This document shows positions 9,138-20,000 of a stretch of 27,809 nucleotides of DNA, piece after piece. Each line of letters starts with the position of its first letter. Positions within the stretch are counted from its first letter, which is position 1. Position numbers and translations under genes: made by a program. Source of the DNA: Priapulus caudatus (taxonomy: Eukaryota; Priapulida; Priapulimorpha; Priapulimorphida; Priapulidae); NCBI RefSeq assembly GCF_000485595.1, contig NW_014577367.1, positions 145,262 through 173,070 of the forward strand, in the 5' to 3' direction. Under the pieces are notes generated by a model. The model was not told the origin of the DNA, searched no databases, and worked only from the letters and a program-made list of their open reading frames with translations.

Positions 9138-9836
9138 TACTACCGTACCTCAATATCAATTACAGTTACACTGTTGTGTCAATGTATATCAACTTTCCTT
9201 CATAAAAACCAACGCCGAACGCTCCCGCACTCGCCGCTGCGAGTGTGCTGTGTCGCCATTATAATGATAATAATATATAGAGATATTATTATCATTATAA
9301 ATTTATAATGGCGACAGCACACTTGCACCGGCAAGTGCGGGAGCTTCGGCGTTAGTTTTTATGAAGGAAAAATGATATAGGGCCTACAGACAGTACAGTG
9401 TCAGTGACACAACAGTGGAACTGTAATTGAGAGGTACGGTAGTATTTGTGAATGTGCGTTCATATTATTTTCAGTTTTTACTGACTATGTCCCAAGTCAC
9501 AAGTGCCTGTGACAGTGATACTGATAGTGATTGTTGATCTATGTTTAGCCACAACTCACAAGTTCCCTACTTTCACTATGTTGTGATTTTACTTTTACGT
9601 CTTTAGTTTAGTTCAATAGTTGCAAGTTGTAATTAACCAACAAGAACAACAGAAAATAATGGGCCATGACACCCGACTATCTTTATAGTCACACTTTACT
9701 ACTATTACTATCAGTAATATAAATATAATTTACATTTCTGATTTCACGTACTTTACATTTCATTCGTGTGCGGTGTAACCGTGTAACTGTAATTACACAT
9801 CGTCATCGATGAAAATGACGCTCCCGATAAAAGTGA

Positions 9837-9844
9837 TGACGTCA
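9837..9844. promoter_or_regulatory. Possible CRE (TGACGTCA)
   Basis: An exact 8-bp cAMP-response-element palindrome in the divergent intergenic region, in non-repetitive sequence between two inverted-repeat elements. Such sites are common in proximal promoters, but one 8-mer alone is weak evidence. Confidence 0.3.
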
Positions 9845-10500
9845 CCACATGTATATTGTTGATTTATTACATACTTCGTCGACAGATGGCGATGCAAGAA
9901 AGCGTTAAATAGATCATCACCCTACGCCGCTTCGATTATCAAATAGGCCTATAGCCAATAGTTCTCTTTACGGAGTGAAGAGAATTCGCACTAGTCTAAT
10001 GAGAGCTTGAAGAAAACACTTTTGCTTGCGCGGCGATTTGAAATACCAGTGTACTTGCTTTTTGGTGATCACGGGTAGGCCTACTCTCTCGTATTGCATA
10101 GATTAAGAAACCAGTGTAGTAATATTGTACCATCTTTGCTCCCGTTACGTAGATTACACTTCAGTACTGAAGATATTGTGATATTTCAATTTTATTTACC
10201 GTCGCCCGGGCGGCAGGAGTCGTCGTTAGATCTACTAGTACTAGTACTACTACTACTATCTATCTGACAGTGACAGTGACATCTAGTCACGCCAATGGCA
10301 ATAGCAGTGTGTACAAACTCACATTACGATTGCTTCGCGTCCGGGGCGTACGCGTAGGAAAAGCTAAAGTAACTTTATATCGATAATTCGTGTTTATTAT
10401 CATTTTATTATTGAAACTGCACAAGTTTCTACTCAGGTAGAGCCAGATCATTCACAAGTAATTTAGTGAAGTTCCTGCACCACCACACATTTACTACTGA

Positions 10501-11065
10501 GACGTGGATATTCGTCCGAGCATCGGACACCTGTTCGTATGCGCTATTCGTCCGAGCAGTTGCTGCGCATGCGCTGTTCATGTTGTATTACATAAATGTA
10601 ATATAATGCTAGTTTAGGGAGTCACCTACTCTCCAACCTAACTCTAATACTAACCACAATCTAAACCTACCACTAATTATTTAAATCTAACCTAACTCTA
10701 ATACTAACCACAATCTAAACCTACCACTAATTATTAACCGACTCGGTTTGCTTATATAGGCGAATGATAGTACCAAACACTATATACGCCTATGTTTGTA
10801 TACCAAACACTATCTATGGTGTATAACCACATGCGCAACGCATGTATGCAGGGGCGTCACAGCCATAGGGCTGCGTAGCAAAACGCAAGGCAAAAAGCCT
10901 AAAGGGCAAAATATAAGCCTAATAGTAATAAGTAATATAATATAATATAATAAAATTTAGAGCGTCTAGATTTTAAAATTGGCTGGGGGCACGCTACATC
11001 AACAACTGCTCGGACGAATAGCGCATACGAACAGGTGTCCGATGCTCGGACGAATATCCACGTCG
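10501..11065. mobile_element. MITE with about 62-bp inverted repeats and a 10-bp target duplication
   Basis: The left end reads GACGTGGATATTCGTCCGAG and the right end (about 11003-11064) is its reverse complement over about 62 bases. TTACTACTGA flanks both sides exactly (10491-10500 and 11066-11075). The interior includes a 46-bp tandem duplication (10635-10680 and 10689-10734) and no coding sequence. Long inverted repeats with a 9-10-bp duplication fit a Mutator-like (MULE) non-autonomous element. It ends less than 300 bases before the first kinesin exon seen. Confidence 0.8.
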
Positions 11066-11241
11066 TTACTACTGACGTAGGTACTGTAAGTTGTAACTAT
11101 ACACACCTCACGCCACTCACATAACGTAAACCCTTTCTATATTTTGATCTGGTCTCAGGACATACAGTGGTAGAATCTGATATATGTCTTAGCAAGTTGA
11201 ACACACAACACGTCAAAATATTCTGTTTAATTTAATTTCAG

Positions 11242-11339
11242 AGAAACCAGCTAAAGTGATCTTCTGGCTCTAGTTGATAGTAACTGCATATCTGTGCAAA
11301 TTATAGCAGCAACTAGAAAGAAGAACAGAAGTTGTGACC
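11242..11339 (+). other. Kinesin 5' UTR part of first coding exon
   Basis: A pyrimidine/T-rich acceptor (TTTAATTTCAG, ending 11241) precedes 98 bases of untranslated sequence leading to GACCATGG at 11337-11344. This implies at least one more upstream non-coding exon. If transcription instead starts nearby, the acceptor would not be used. Confidence 0.5.
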
Positions 11340-14300
11340 ATGGCTTCTGAACAAGACAAACAACTAATTGATGATATTAAAGTAAGCATTATTCCACGCA
11401 TAACAAAAATAGTTTCATCATCTATAATTTCATGATGACAGATCATCAATAATACTTAATTGAAACAAATAACTAATTTCAACCAATCGATTGCACCGTA
11501 GTGTTAAATAATTTCTATTGTCGACAATATGGCCACACGAGGAGCGTTCTTGTGTTTGCAGGCGAGACAGGAGAGATGTCGCACCTTGCAGGCGTCTGCT
11601 CTTGTTGCACTTGATTGCAATGCGGACACCAAGCTGGAGGTGACGCAGCGCACGCTCGGACTGCAGCTGGGAGAGAAACAGATACTCATCGAAAACCTCG
11701 AGACGACCGTCTCGGAGCTGACGGAGTTGCTGGCGGCGGCGAACGACGGAAAGAAGAGTGAGTGTACTGCGAGTCGGTGTTGTGACGTTTGCTCGCTTCG
11801 TCGCTGTAGTTATTTCACGTGTTATGTCATAGTGCAGTGAATGCTGTATGTAAATGTCGCTCTAGCTAAACTGAAAAAAACGTTCTTTATAGCCAGCTGT
11901 TTGCTCTACTGAGGTGGGTTCACTCTATAACTGCCACTCGACTCAACGGAAACCCCCCAAAAGAAAAATGAGTTAGGTAGCGAGTGAAATCCTTAAATCA
12001 AACTTATCATCGCTGCTGCGCGACACATTAACAAAACACAAATGTCAACTGCAATCGCAATGTCACCTGACTGCGCTGTTTCTTCCCCTTTTTACGCAGA
12101 GAAAGCTGGCAGGCCTGCGACGCCGAAACCAAAGGAGAGCATCGCGCGATTCCTCATGCAGATACGGAAGCTGCAGACCGACCTCGACGACGCTCGGGTG
12201 AGAGAGGGCGCGGCAGAGGTAGCGGAGAGCGAATGCGCTGTGCTGCGTGCGCACTCCGAGCAAACGAGGGAGGAGACGGCGGCGAGAGAGGCGGCGGCCG
12301 CGGAGGAGGCGGCTGGCGTAGCGACAGCCTTTCAACGCTGCGTCGACGTGGCGGAGGAGCGGAAGAGGGCGCTCGCGGATGCCCGCGCGAAGATCCGCGA
12401 TCATGCGGCGGAGAGGAAGCGTCTCGTGGCGGAGGCGGCATCGCGGGAAGCCGACGCGGCGCGGACGACGCGCGAGAAAGCCGAGCTGACGCGGCAGCTC
12501 GCGCGAGGGAAGGTCAAAGCGAAGCAGAGGGAGGAGGCGGTCGCGCACGCCGAGAGAGAAGCCGAGAAGGCGCACGCGCGGAGGGAGGAGCTCGAGGCGA
12601 TGCTGAGCGAGGAGAGGCTGCGCTGGCGGCAGGAGGAGGCGGACAGAGTGGCAAGGGAGGGGAGACTGCGTGCGGACCTGCGCACGGTGCACGCGAGCTG
12701 CTCCCGCCTGCCGCTGCTCATCACCGAGCGAGGCAACCTGCAGAGAAGGGTTGGCGAGCTGGAGCGCGAGGCGAGCGCGCGCGACGACGAGCAAGCCACG
12801 TGTGATGCCCGCCAGGGCGCGCTGGCGGGGGAGCTCGCAGAATTGCAGCGCGAGCGGGACGCGCTCGAGGAGAGGGCACATGCAGAGAGTGCCGCGCGCG
12901 ACAATCGAGAGCGGGATCTCGCCCGCCAGGTGGCAACACTGCAGCGCGAGAGAGACGCGCTGGACGAGGTGTCGACGCTGTACGAAGGCTGGAAGAGGAC
13001 CTGGCAGGAGGAGACGCGGCGCTTTGAGGAGAAGGTCGGCGCGATTGAATCGGAGAAGGTTTCTCTTCGGGAGCGCGCTGACGGCGGAAGGAAGGAAGCC
13101 GCCGCACTCGGCAGGGAGTGCGAGTCTCTCCGCTCGAAGCTGAGCGCTCTGCAGGAAGAGAGGAAGCTCAACGCCGAGCAGTACCGGGAGAAGAAGCAGC
13201 AGTGGAAGCAGAGGAGAGAAGACTACAAGGCGAGAATCCGCTCACTTGAGGAGGAGGCCGCGGTTTCGCGAGCGAGATCAGCAGACAGCGACGCTGAGCG
13301 GGAGCGAGCGAAACAAGAGTGCGTCTCGCTGCGAGAAGAAACTGAAGCCTCTGTGGCGCGCTTCGAGGAAGAGAAGATGGCGTGGGACGAGGAGAGGGAG
13401 TCGCTGAAGACGGAGAGGGGTAAACTGGAGGAGGGTTGCAACCAGACCCTCGCCGAACTTCAGGAGAAGAGGCAGCTAGATGAGATGGTCGCACAGCTGC
13501 TGGCTGAGAGACATCACCTGCAGAAGCAGCTGTCGGGCGCCCTTCTACAGATACAGGCGCTGCGCCACGTGGAAGCGATGGTAACATGACATTTGCTGCC
13601 GGAATTCGTCACATAATCTCGTTAAGTTTACTATGAGTTCATGACAGACGAGCACATGAATATTTTAACGTTGAAACGAAACTCGTTTTAATTTTATTTT
13701 TCCCGTTTGCCGTAACCTGATTGAGAATTTTTGTAGCTGGGTCAGTAGGGTTAGGCAAAAAATGTTGCTGTTTTTTTGCTGGAAGTATAGCTTATATAAA
13801 CGCACTCATGTCTAAAGAAAGATTTTCCTTTGCGCGAGACCATTTCTAATTGGGGTGATTTCGTGGCCCTGTTACTTACGCGTGTATAGATTATATGTTT
13901 ACGGGTACTGTTACATTCGTCGTCGCCACAGCGTGGAGAGGCGATACAAGCGATGCAAGAACGCCTGCAAGAGCAGCAGAGAGAAACTTCCAGTTGCCAC
14001 CTGCAGATGGCGCCAGCTGGCGTGCAGGATGGCCTCACATTGCTACGGTCGAGGCTTGCTGCAATGAGGGTGGAGCAGAGGCAACTGAGGGAAGAGTGCA
14101 GCATGCTGCCCGCAGTCGTGACAGAGACCATCCAAGACACGTCTCATCGGGTAAGATTATACGGGGTGACGTCAGAGAGGGTCACGCTTGAATGTAGATG
14201 CACGCTGCGCTGCACTCTCTTTGTCACACTTCGCAACCACAGTCACAACGAGTGAATCGACCTTCCGGTAGTGGTGGAATTCATGATCATGTCAAGTGTG

Positions 14301-16927
14301 ATTTTATTTTACGACAAAACCAACATATCTACGTGTTATCAACGATTATCGGCAACCGGTCTAGCTGTTTTTGTTAAGCTGTGATCAGTCCATGCAACTT
14401 CATGTCCACTTGACAAAGACAGCTTGATCGGTAGTCGAAACTATCATTACCAGGTGGATGTATTTGAATTCATTTAAAAATAATATTACTCTTAATTCTC
14501 ATGGGTCTATGAATCCTCTTGCGAACATAAACTCCTATGCTTTAAGCAATGGCTGTTTTTCATAGTAGTTACAATTAGATAGCTTGATATTTTACTAAAA
14601 TAATAAGGTTAATGCACTTCAGTCTGTTTTGCAGAATTAAATATTATTTTCCTCCCTATCTTCCAGATAATGCAAGCCATCTCCAATCTGAGCAGCTACA
14701 ATGGGGATCTAGTCAGAAAATATAAGAAGGAAATGGTTTTGCGGAAGAAGTATCACAATGAGCTAGTTGAGATACGAGGTACATGTATGTGTGCATGCAT
14801 GCATCCGTGCGTGAGTGTGTGTGCGTGCGTGCGTGTGTGTGTGTGTGCGTGTGTGTGCGTGAGTGTGTGTGCGTGCGTGCGTGTGTGTGTGTGTGCGTGC
14901 ATGCACGTGTGTGTGTATCAACAGTAGTACGATAACTGACAGCTGCGTCAAAACGTGAATAATACCATGTTGGTAATAATTAAACAACAGTTTATGGCCA
15001 ATACAGCATCTTGTTAATGAGAATTTTGGAAACGTATGGGGACACAAACCTAACATATGTGGTGATATTGTCACTCCCATAATGAACGAACTTGTGTGTG
15101 GTTGCTACGCACGCATTCCTCTCCCACGTAGCATTGATAGAGCCATCATGATTAGAAAAAAAAACATCAACACTCGCGGGAATATTCACCGAGCACGTTA
15201 TTTTGCTGCTTACTAGGTAACATCCGCGTGTTTTGTCGTGTGAGACCCGTCATCAAGGAAGACTACGCTGGTGACTCTGACGGGACTGTTGTCGTGACAA
15301 CAGATGCTGATGACGATGGCCTGATTACCGTGCTGCACAGAGGCAGGGAGAGTGTGTTTGGGTTGGATAAGGTTTTTAATCAATCCAGCACACACACGGA
15401 GGTATGTTTAAGGCGAGGGCAGTTGGTGAGGTGGTGTATAGAATTAAGAGTGAATTGTGGCAAGAACTCAGTGTGTCGGTACTGTGACATGACCCTGTGT
15501 TGATGCTTTTACAAAAAAAAACAATATTTACTGTACAACGCCATTTAGAGAATGTCACTGCAATAATTATTGTATCCCCCGCGACGAAGTCTGCGGGGAT
15601 ACTATGGTTTCATGTCTGTCCAGCCGCCGCCGCCGCAGACACTTTCTCTTCCGCTCTATAACTCGACCCTTACTTGACCTAGCGCGACCAAACTTGGTAT
15701 ACTTACACATCTTGGGGAGAAGGTGCGCAGCGTACCAAAACCAGGTCACTACGACCTTAATTTGACCTATACGTTGACCTTGATCATATTTCCCTTCTGC
15801 TCTATAACTCGTCCCCTAATTTACCTAGCGCTACCAAACTTGGTATACTTACACATCTTGGGGAGAAGGTGCGCAGCGTACCGAAACCAGGTCACTGCAA
15901 CCGTTATTTGACCTTGACCTTGACCTTCATCATATTTCCCTTCCGCTCTATAACTCGGCCCATAATTGACCTAGCACGAGCAAACTTCGTATACTTACAC
16001 ATCTTGGGGAGAAGGTGTGTCGCATACCAAAACCCTTAAGGCAACCAATTTTAACATATACTTGCACATCTCAGGAAGATGAGTTGTGTAACAAACCTTT
16101 GTCTTTGTGACTTATTTAACTTTACCTACCTTCTACGTCTTTACAGAGATATTTCATTCATACTAGATCACGGGGGATACATGTAGTTGGCGACAACTGC
16201 CCTTTCTAGTTATCCATACGTGATTCGAATTCAAAACTCAAATTTTAATTAATTGTTGCAGGTGTTTGCGGAGGTGGCGCCACTGGTCGTCAGCTGTCTT
16301 GATGGATACAACGTCTGCATCTTCGCGTATGGGCAAACTGGATCTGGGAAGACGTTCACGATGGAGGTAAGTGGGTGCTTTGAGTGATTTTGCTCGCACG
16401 AAGGCCACGATTGTTATTTGCAATACGCGTAAGATAACGAATTGATTCACCTGTTCGTACACACACGCTGTACAATACCTACAAGGTGAGAGGGAGAGGG
16501 AAAGAGAAAAAGAAAGAGATGAGTGGAAGAAAGAGAGAGAAAGCGAGAGCGAGAAGTGAATGAGAAAGAACAAGAGACAGAACGGAGAGTGTGAGTGTGA
16601 GAAAGAGAAAGGGATAGAGAGAGAAGAGACGAGAGAGAGAGTGAGAGAGTTGATCATATTATGATGTTTGTTGTAATATCGCAGGGCACGGCTGAGGACC
16701 CTGGCATGAATCAGCGCGCACTGGAGCAGCTGTTCGATGAGATCGACGAGCGAATGGCCGACTCCTGGAGCTACACAGTGTCACTGAGCATGGTGGAGAT
16801 TTACAACGAGAAGCTGAGGTACCTCTTCTCTCTCTCTCTGCCTCGTTCTTTTTCTCAGTCTCTCTCCCACTCTCTTTTCCTCTCGCATTCCCTCTATCCC
16901 TTTCTCCCTGCATTTCCTTCCCCCACC

Positions 16928-17017
<90 letters not shown>

Positions 17018-17027
17018 NNNNNNNNNN

Positions 17028-17081
<54 letters not shown>

Positions 17082-20000
17082 TCCTCCCTCCCTCCATCTC
17101 TCTCTTTGTCTCGCTCCTGCTTACTCGTCTGCTTTCTCTTTCTCCCTCCCCCCTCTCTCTCTCTCCACTTTGCTCTCTTCCTCACACTTTTTCCTGTACG
17201 CATCTTTGCAAGCCCAGTTTCTGTCCGTTTATGAACATACATAAGAACAACGCCATGCGCACAGTGCAGCTGTTTTACCCTTGTCGTCGTCTGTGCAGAG
17301 ATCTTCTAGCTAAGAACTCGTCGTGCAAGCTCGAGATTAAGATGATGCCGGATGGCTCTGGTCTCCACGTTCCTGGACTCTGCACTGTGAACGTTCATTC
17401 ACTGGAGGAAGTGAACGCGGTACGTGCAGACCAAATACTCTACGCTTCACACAGTACCTTATACTGGAAAATCTCAGGGCCGTAGCCTCTGAGGGGTTAA
17501 TACCAGTTTAGGTTTAAAATAGGGAAAAATAAAATGAAGGTTTAATAAATGTATATAATCCTAAAATAAGTGTAGATCATAATATATCTATGAAACCTGC
17601 CCCTCTTACACACTCCCGCCTCTCTATGCACATTGACTAGGAGCTGTGCACCTTCAGAACATAATAATATTTGCACGTCTGGCAGTCACTCCCCGTAATT
17701 GCACTGTGTTCATCTTTATTGGAAAACTTATAATTTATATTTTATATTTTACTAGCTGCGGGTACCCGCTGCGCTGGGTAAAATCGTGCTACTAATTCAT
17801 ACTACTAATAATGGGACACAATAGGAACATTGGGTAAAAATCGACAATAACATTGCACACAATATGAATATTTAGAAATCAGTCTAATAAGATAATAAGC
17901 ATGGGAAAAAACTGTTACGTATGACAGCACAACCCAACTTAGAACCCCTGGAACATAATAGTAATATGGTGTAAATGACAAAAAGTTATTATAACAGCAT
18001 GTACGAATGGGTTGCACTTTTCATTTGAAAACCTCTTGATAAACAATGTTTTTCGTGTTATTCTCTGGTGGAAATATGTAAAGATTCCTGGCGCCTCGAA
18101 CTGTTGAGCTCCCCACGTACGGCGTGCACGTATGGCACGTACGGCACGTAACAGCATGTACGAATGGGTTGCACTTCTCATTTCAAAGCCTGTTGATAAA
18201 CAATGCAGTCGTAACCTCTGAACTGGCTGTGCTGTGTTTTAGCTCGGTGCTTGGTTTCGGTTTCATAATACCAGCAGCCGGATGAGGCGAGGGAATCGAT
18301 TTTTCTGTGTGTGGCAGCACTGTGGCAGAATTGTGTGAAGATTGACGAATTAACGGGTTTTCCACGGATTTTTCGGTGAGTTTCAGGGTTTGACAGGTTT
18401 TTTTCATCTAGGAACACTCCCCGGGTATAACAGTGAAAATTGCATCCAGATCGCTTGGGCGGTTTGGCCGCCTATAGGGAAGATACTATACATTACATGC
18501 CAATGCCATGCATGCATGCATAGCATGCATGCGCCCCGGGGCCATTTAAACATACATTTACATACATACATACATAGCGCTAATAAACATACAACATATA
18601 CAATACATACGTACTCAAAATATATACTTATGATATATATATATATTATATGTATATCATATTATTATTTTTATAATTTATAAAGAATTAATTAGAAAAG
18701 AATTTACCCCCTGTCCGCCTGCTGTTGACTGTTCCGTTGTCTTCCGCAGGTATTCTCGCTAGGTCGCTAGTCCGAGCGACGGCCGGCGACAAGCATGAAC
18801 GGAGCCATTGTCGCGCTCGCACGCCTTGCTCTGCATCCATGTTACAGGTGTACATGCGACGACCGGAGCTTTACCTGCACAGGTGAGAGAGGCTTGCTCC
18901 CAGTCGTATTCTTACCACATGGGATGGAAAAAATACACGTGGCGCGCTGGGCGATTTCGGCCCCCGATAATGGCCAAAAAGAGCCCCCGAAGAACATGAT
19001 ATCGGCGGGGCGACCGCCAAATGCTGTTTGGGGTTCGCCCTGCGAAATCGATGCAGCCGGTCCCGCCGTCCTTGCCGCCTCTCCGGGCCTCCTGCCGCTA
19101 CAGCGGCAGCCGGTTCCACTGGCCGCTGTGTGTGTAGTTATGGAATAGGTCGTTGGCGGGAGGCATTAGACGCCTCAGAAAACAGGTTCACTCCGTGAGA
19201 TGTGGGAGGCAGCACATCTGCCAGAGGGTGAAGATTCACTCGGAACGTAGCCCATATGCACACCCGGGGGAGTAGAAGTGGGCGGAGAATGGAGGTTGGT
19301 GTGTACATTCTTTTGCGTGCTGTGCAGAGAGAGCTTATATGTATATTTGTATATAGTGTGAGATTCATGTACGTATGCTAGGGGGTACATGTATGACCTG
19401 AGAAGCAGCCCCTACTTGTCGTTACACCACCTATATTCGCTGCTGACAAGGTATACATCGCGTGCAGAGTAGGGGTCGTTGCACGTTCCATCTGTGGTTG
19501 TCGGTATGGCGTGCGTGTGCACGTACAAGTGCGTTGGATAGCGTGAGAGGAGATGACCGAGAGACGTTTGGTGCGTGCAGAGAGATAGCGTGGGACGGCT
19601 GAATGTGAGGTGCTGTGCGTGCGTGGTGAACGTACACATGCGTGCCGTTTATGTCCGACGCGAGAGAGAGGTGGGAGGAGAAGATAGTTGACGCGTGCCA
19701 GTAAGATAGAAAGAGAGAAGGAGTGAGGGAGACGTATAAGTGTGAGGTTGAGAGAGGAGACGAAGGAGTAGAACGGCTAGGTAAGAGAGAAAGCTAAGTA
19801 GACGCGAGTTTGCGAGCGCATACTAAGCGTTATAGATCGTTATGGCGTAGCTCGTGTGCAGGCTGAATAGGCACATAGACACGGTATAGGATTGGCAGTA
19901 GAGACGAGTGCGTGTATTAGCGGCACACATGCGGGACATGCGATAGCGTAGTGTGCGGTGCATGTGGTTCTGGATTCATACAAGGTAGTACGTGCATTGC

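Larger units (their letters stand above)
8730..9530. mobile_element. Large fold-back element with a nested insertion
   Basis: Two long arms are reverse complements around a centre near 9275. The left arm (from about 8731) carries AGGCACTTGGAACATAGTC, CACATTCACAAATA, a CCGTACCTC/CAATTACAGTT segment and the GCTCCCGCACT segment; the right arm (to about 9525) carries all of these in reverse complement and reverse order. The left arm alone is interrupted by another element at 8813-9137. There is no coding sequence. Probably a non-autonomous fold-back transposon; the outer ends are too diverged to call a target duplication. Confidence 0.8.
8167..11241. other. Divergent intergenic region shared by SUPT7L and the kinesin
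   Basis: About 3.1 kb between the two genes' first coding exons. It holds two inverted-repeat elements (8730-9530, 10501-11065) and, between them, the most promoter-like sequence: a TGACGTCA palindrome at 9837-9844 and a GC-rich patch at about 10199-10350. 5' UTR exons of both genes should be here but cannot be placed with confidence; a possible minus-strand donor lies near 10200 (GACG then GTAAAT). Confidence 0.6.

Noticed and set aside
12063-12881. 272-residue open frame opposite kinesin exon 3, and a 256-residue one at 12401-13171
   Set aside because: Both are mirror products of the GC-rich E/R/A codons of the stalk; they give Arg/Leu/Ser-rich proteins without domain features or start context.
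16661-17485. 274-residue plus-strand frame through the (CT)n tract and N gap
   Set aside because: It joins kinesin exons 8 and 9 through a simple-repeat intron. The true exons end at a GTACCT donor and restart after CTGTGCAG.
18795-19148. 117-residue frame starting in exon 10
   Set aside because: It starts inside the exon and reads through the intron 10 donor; the intron part has GC-rich repeat composition and no kinesin similarity.
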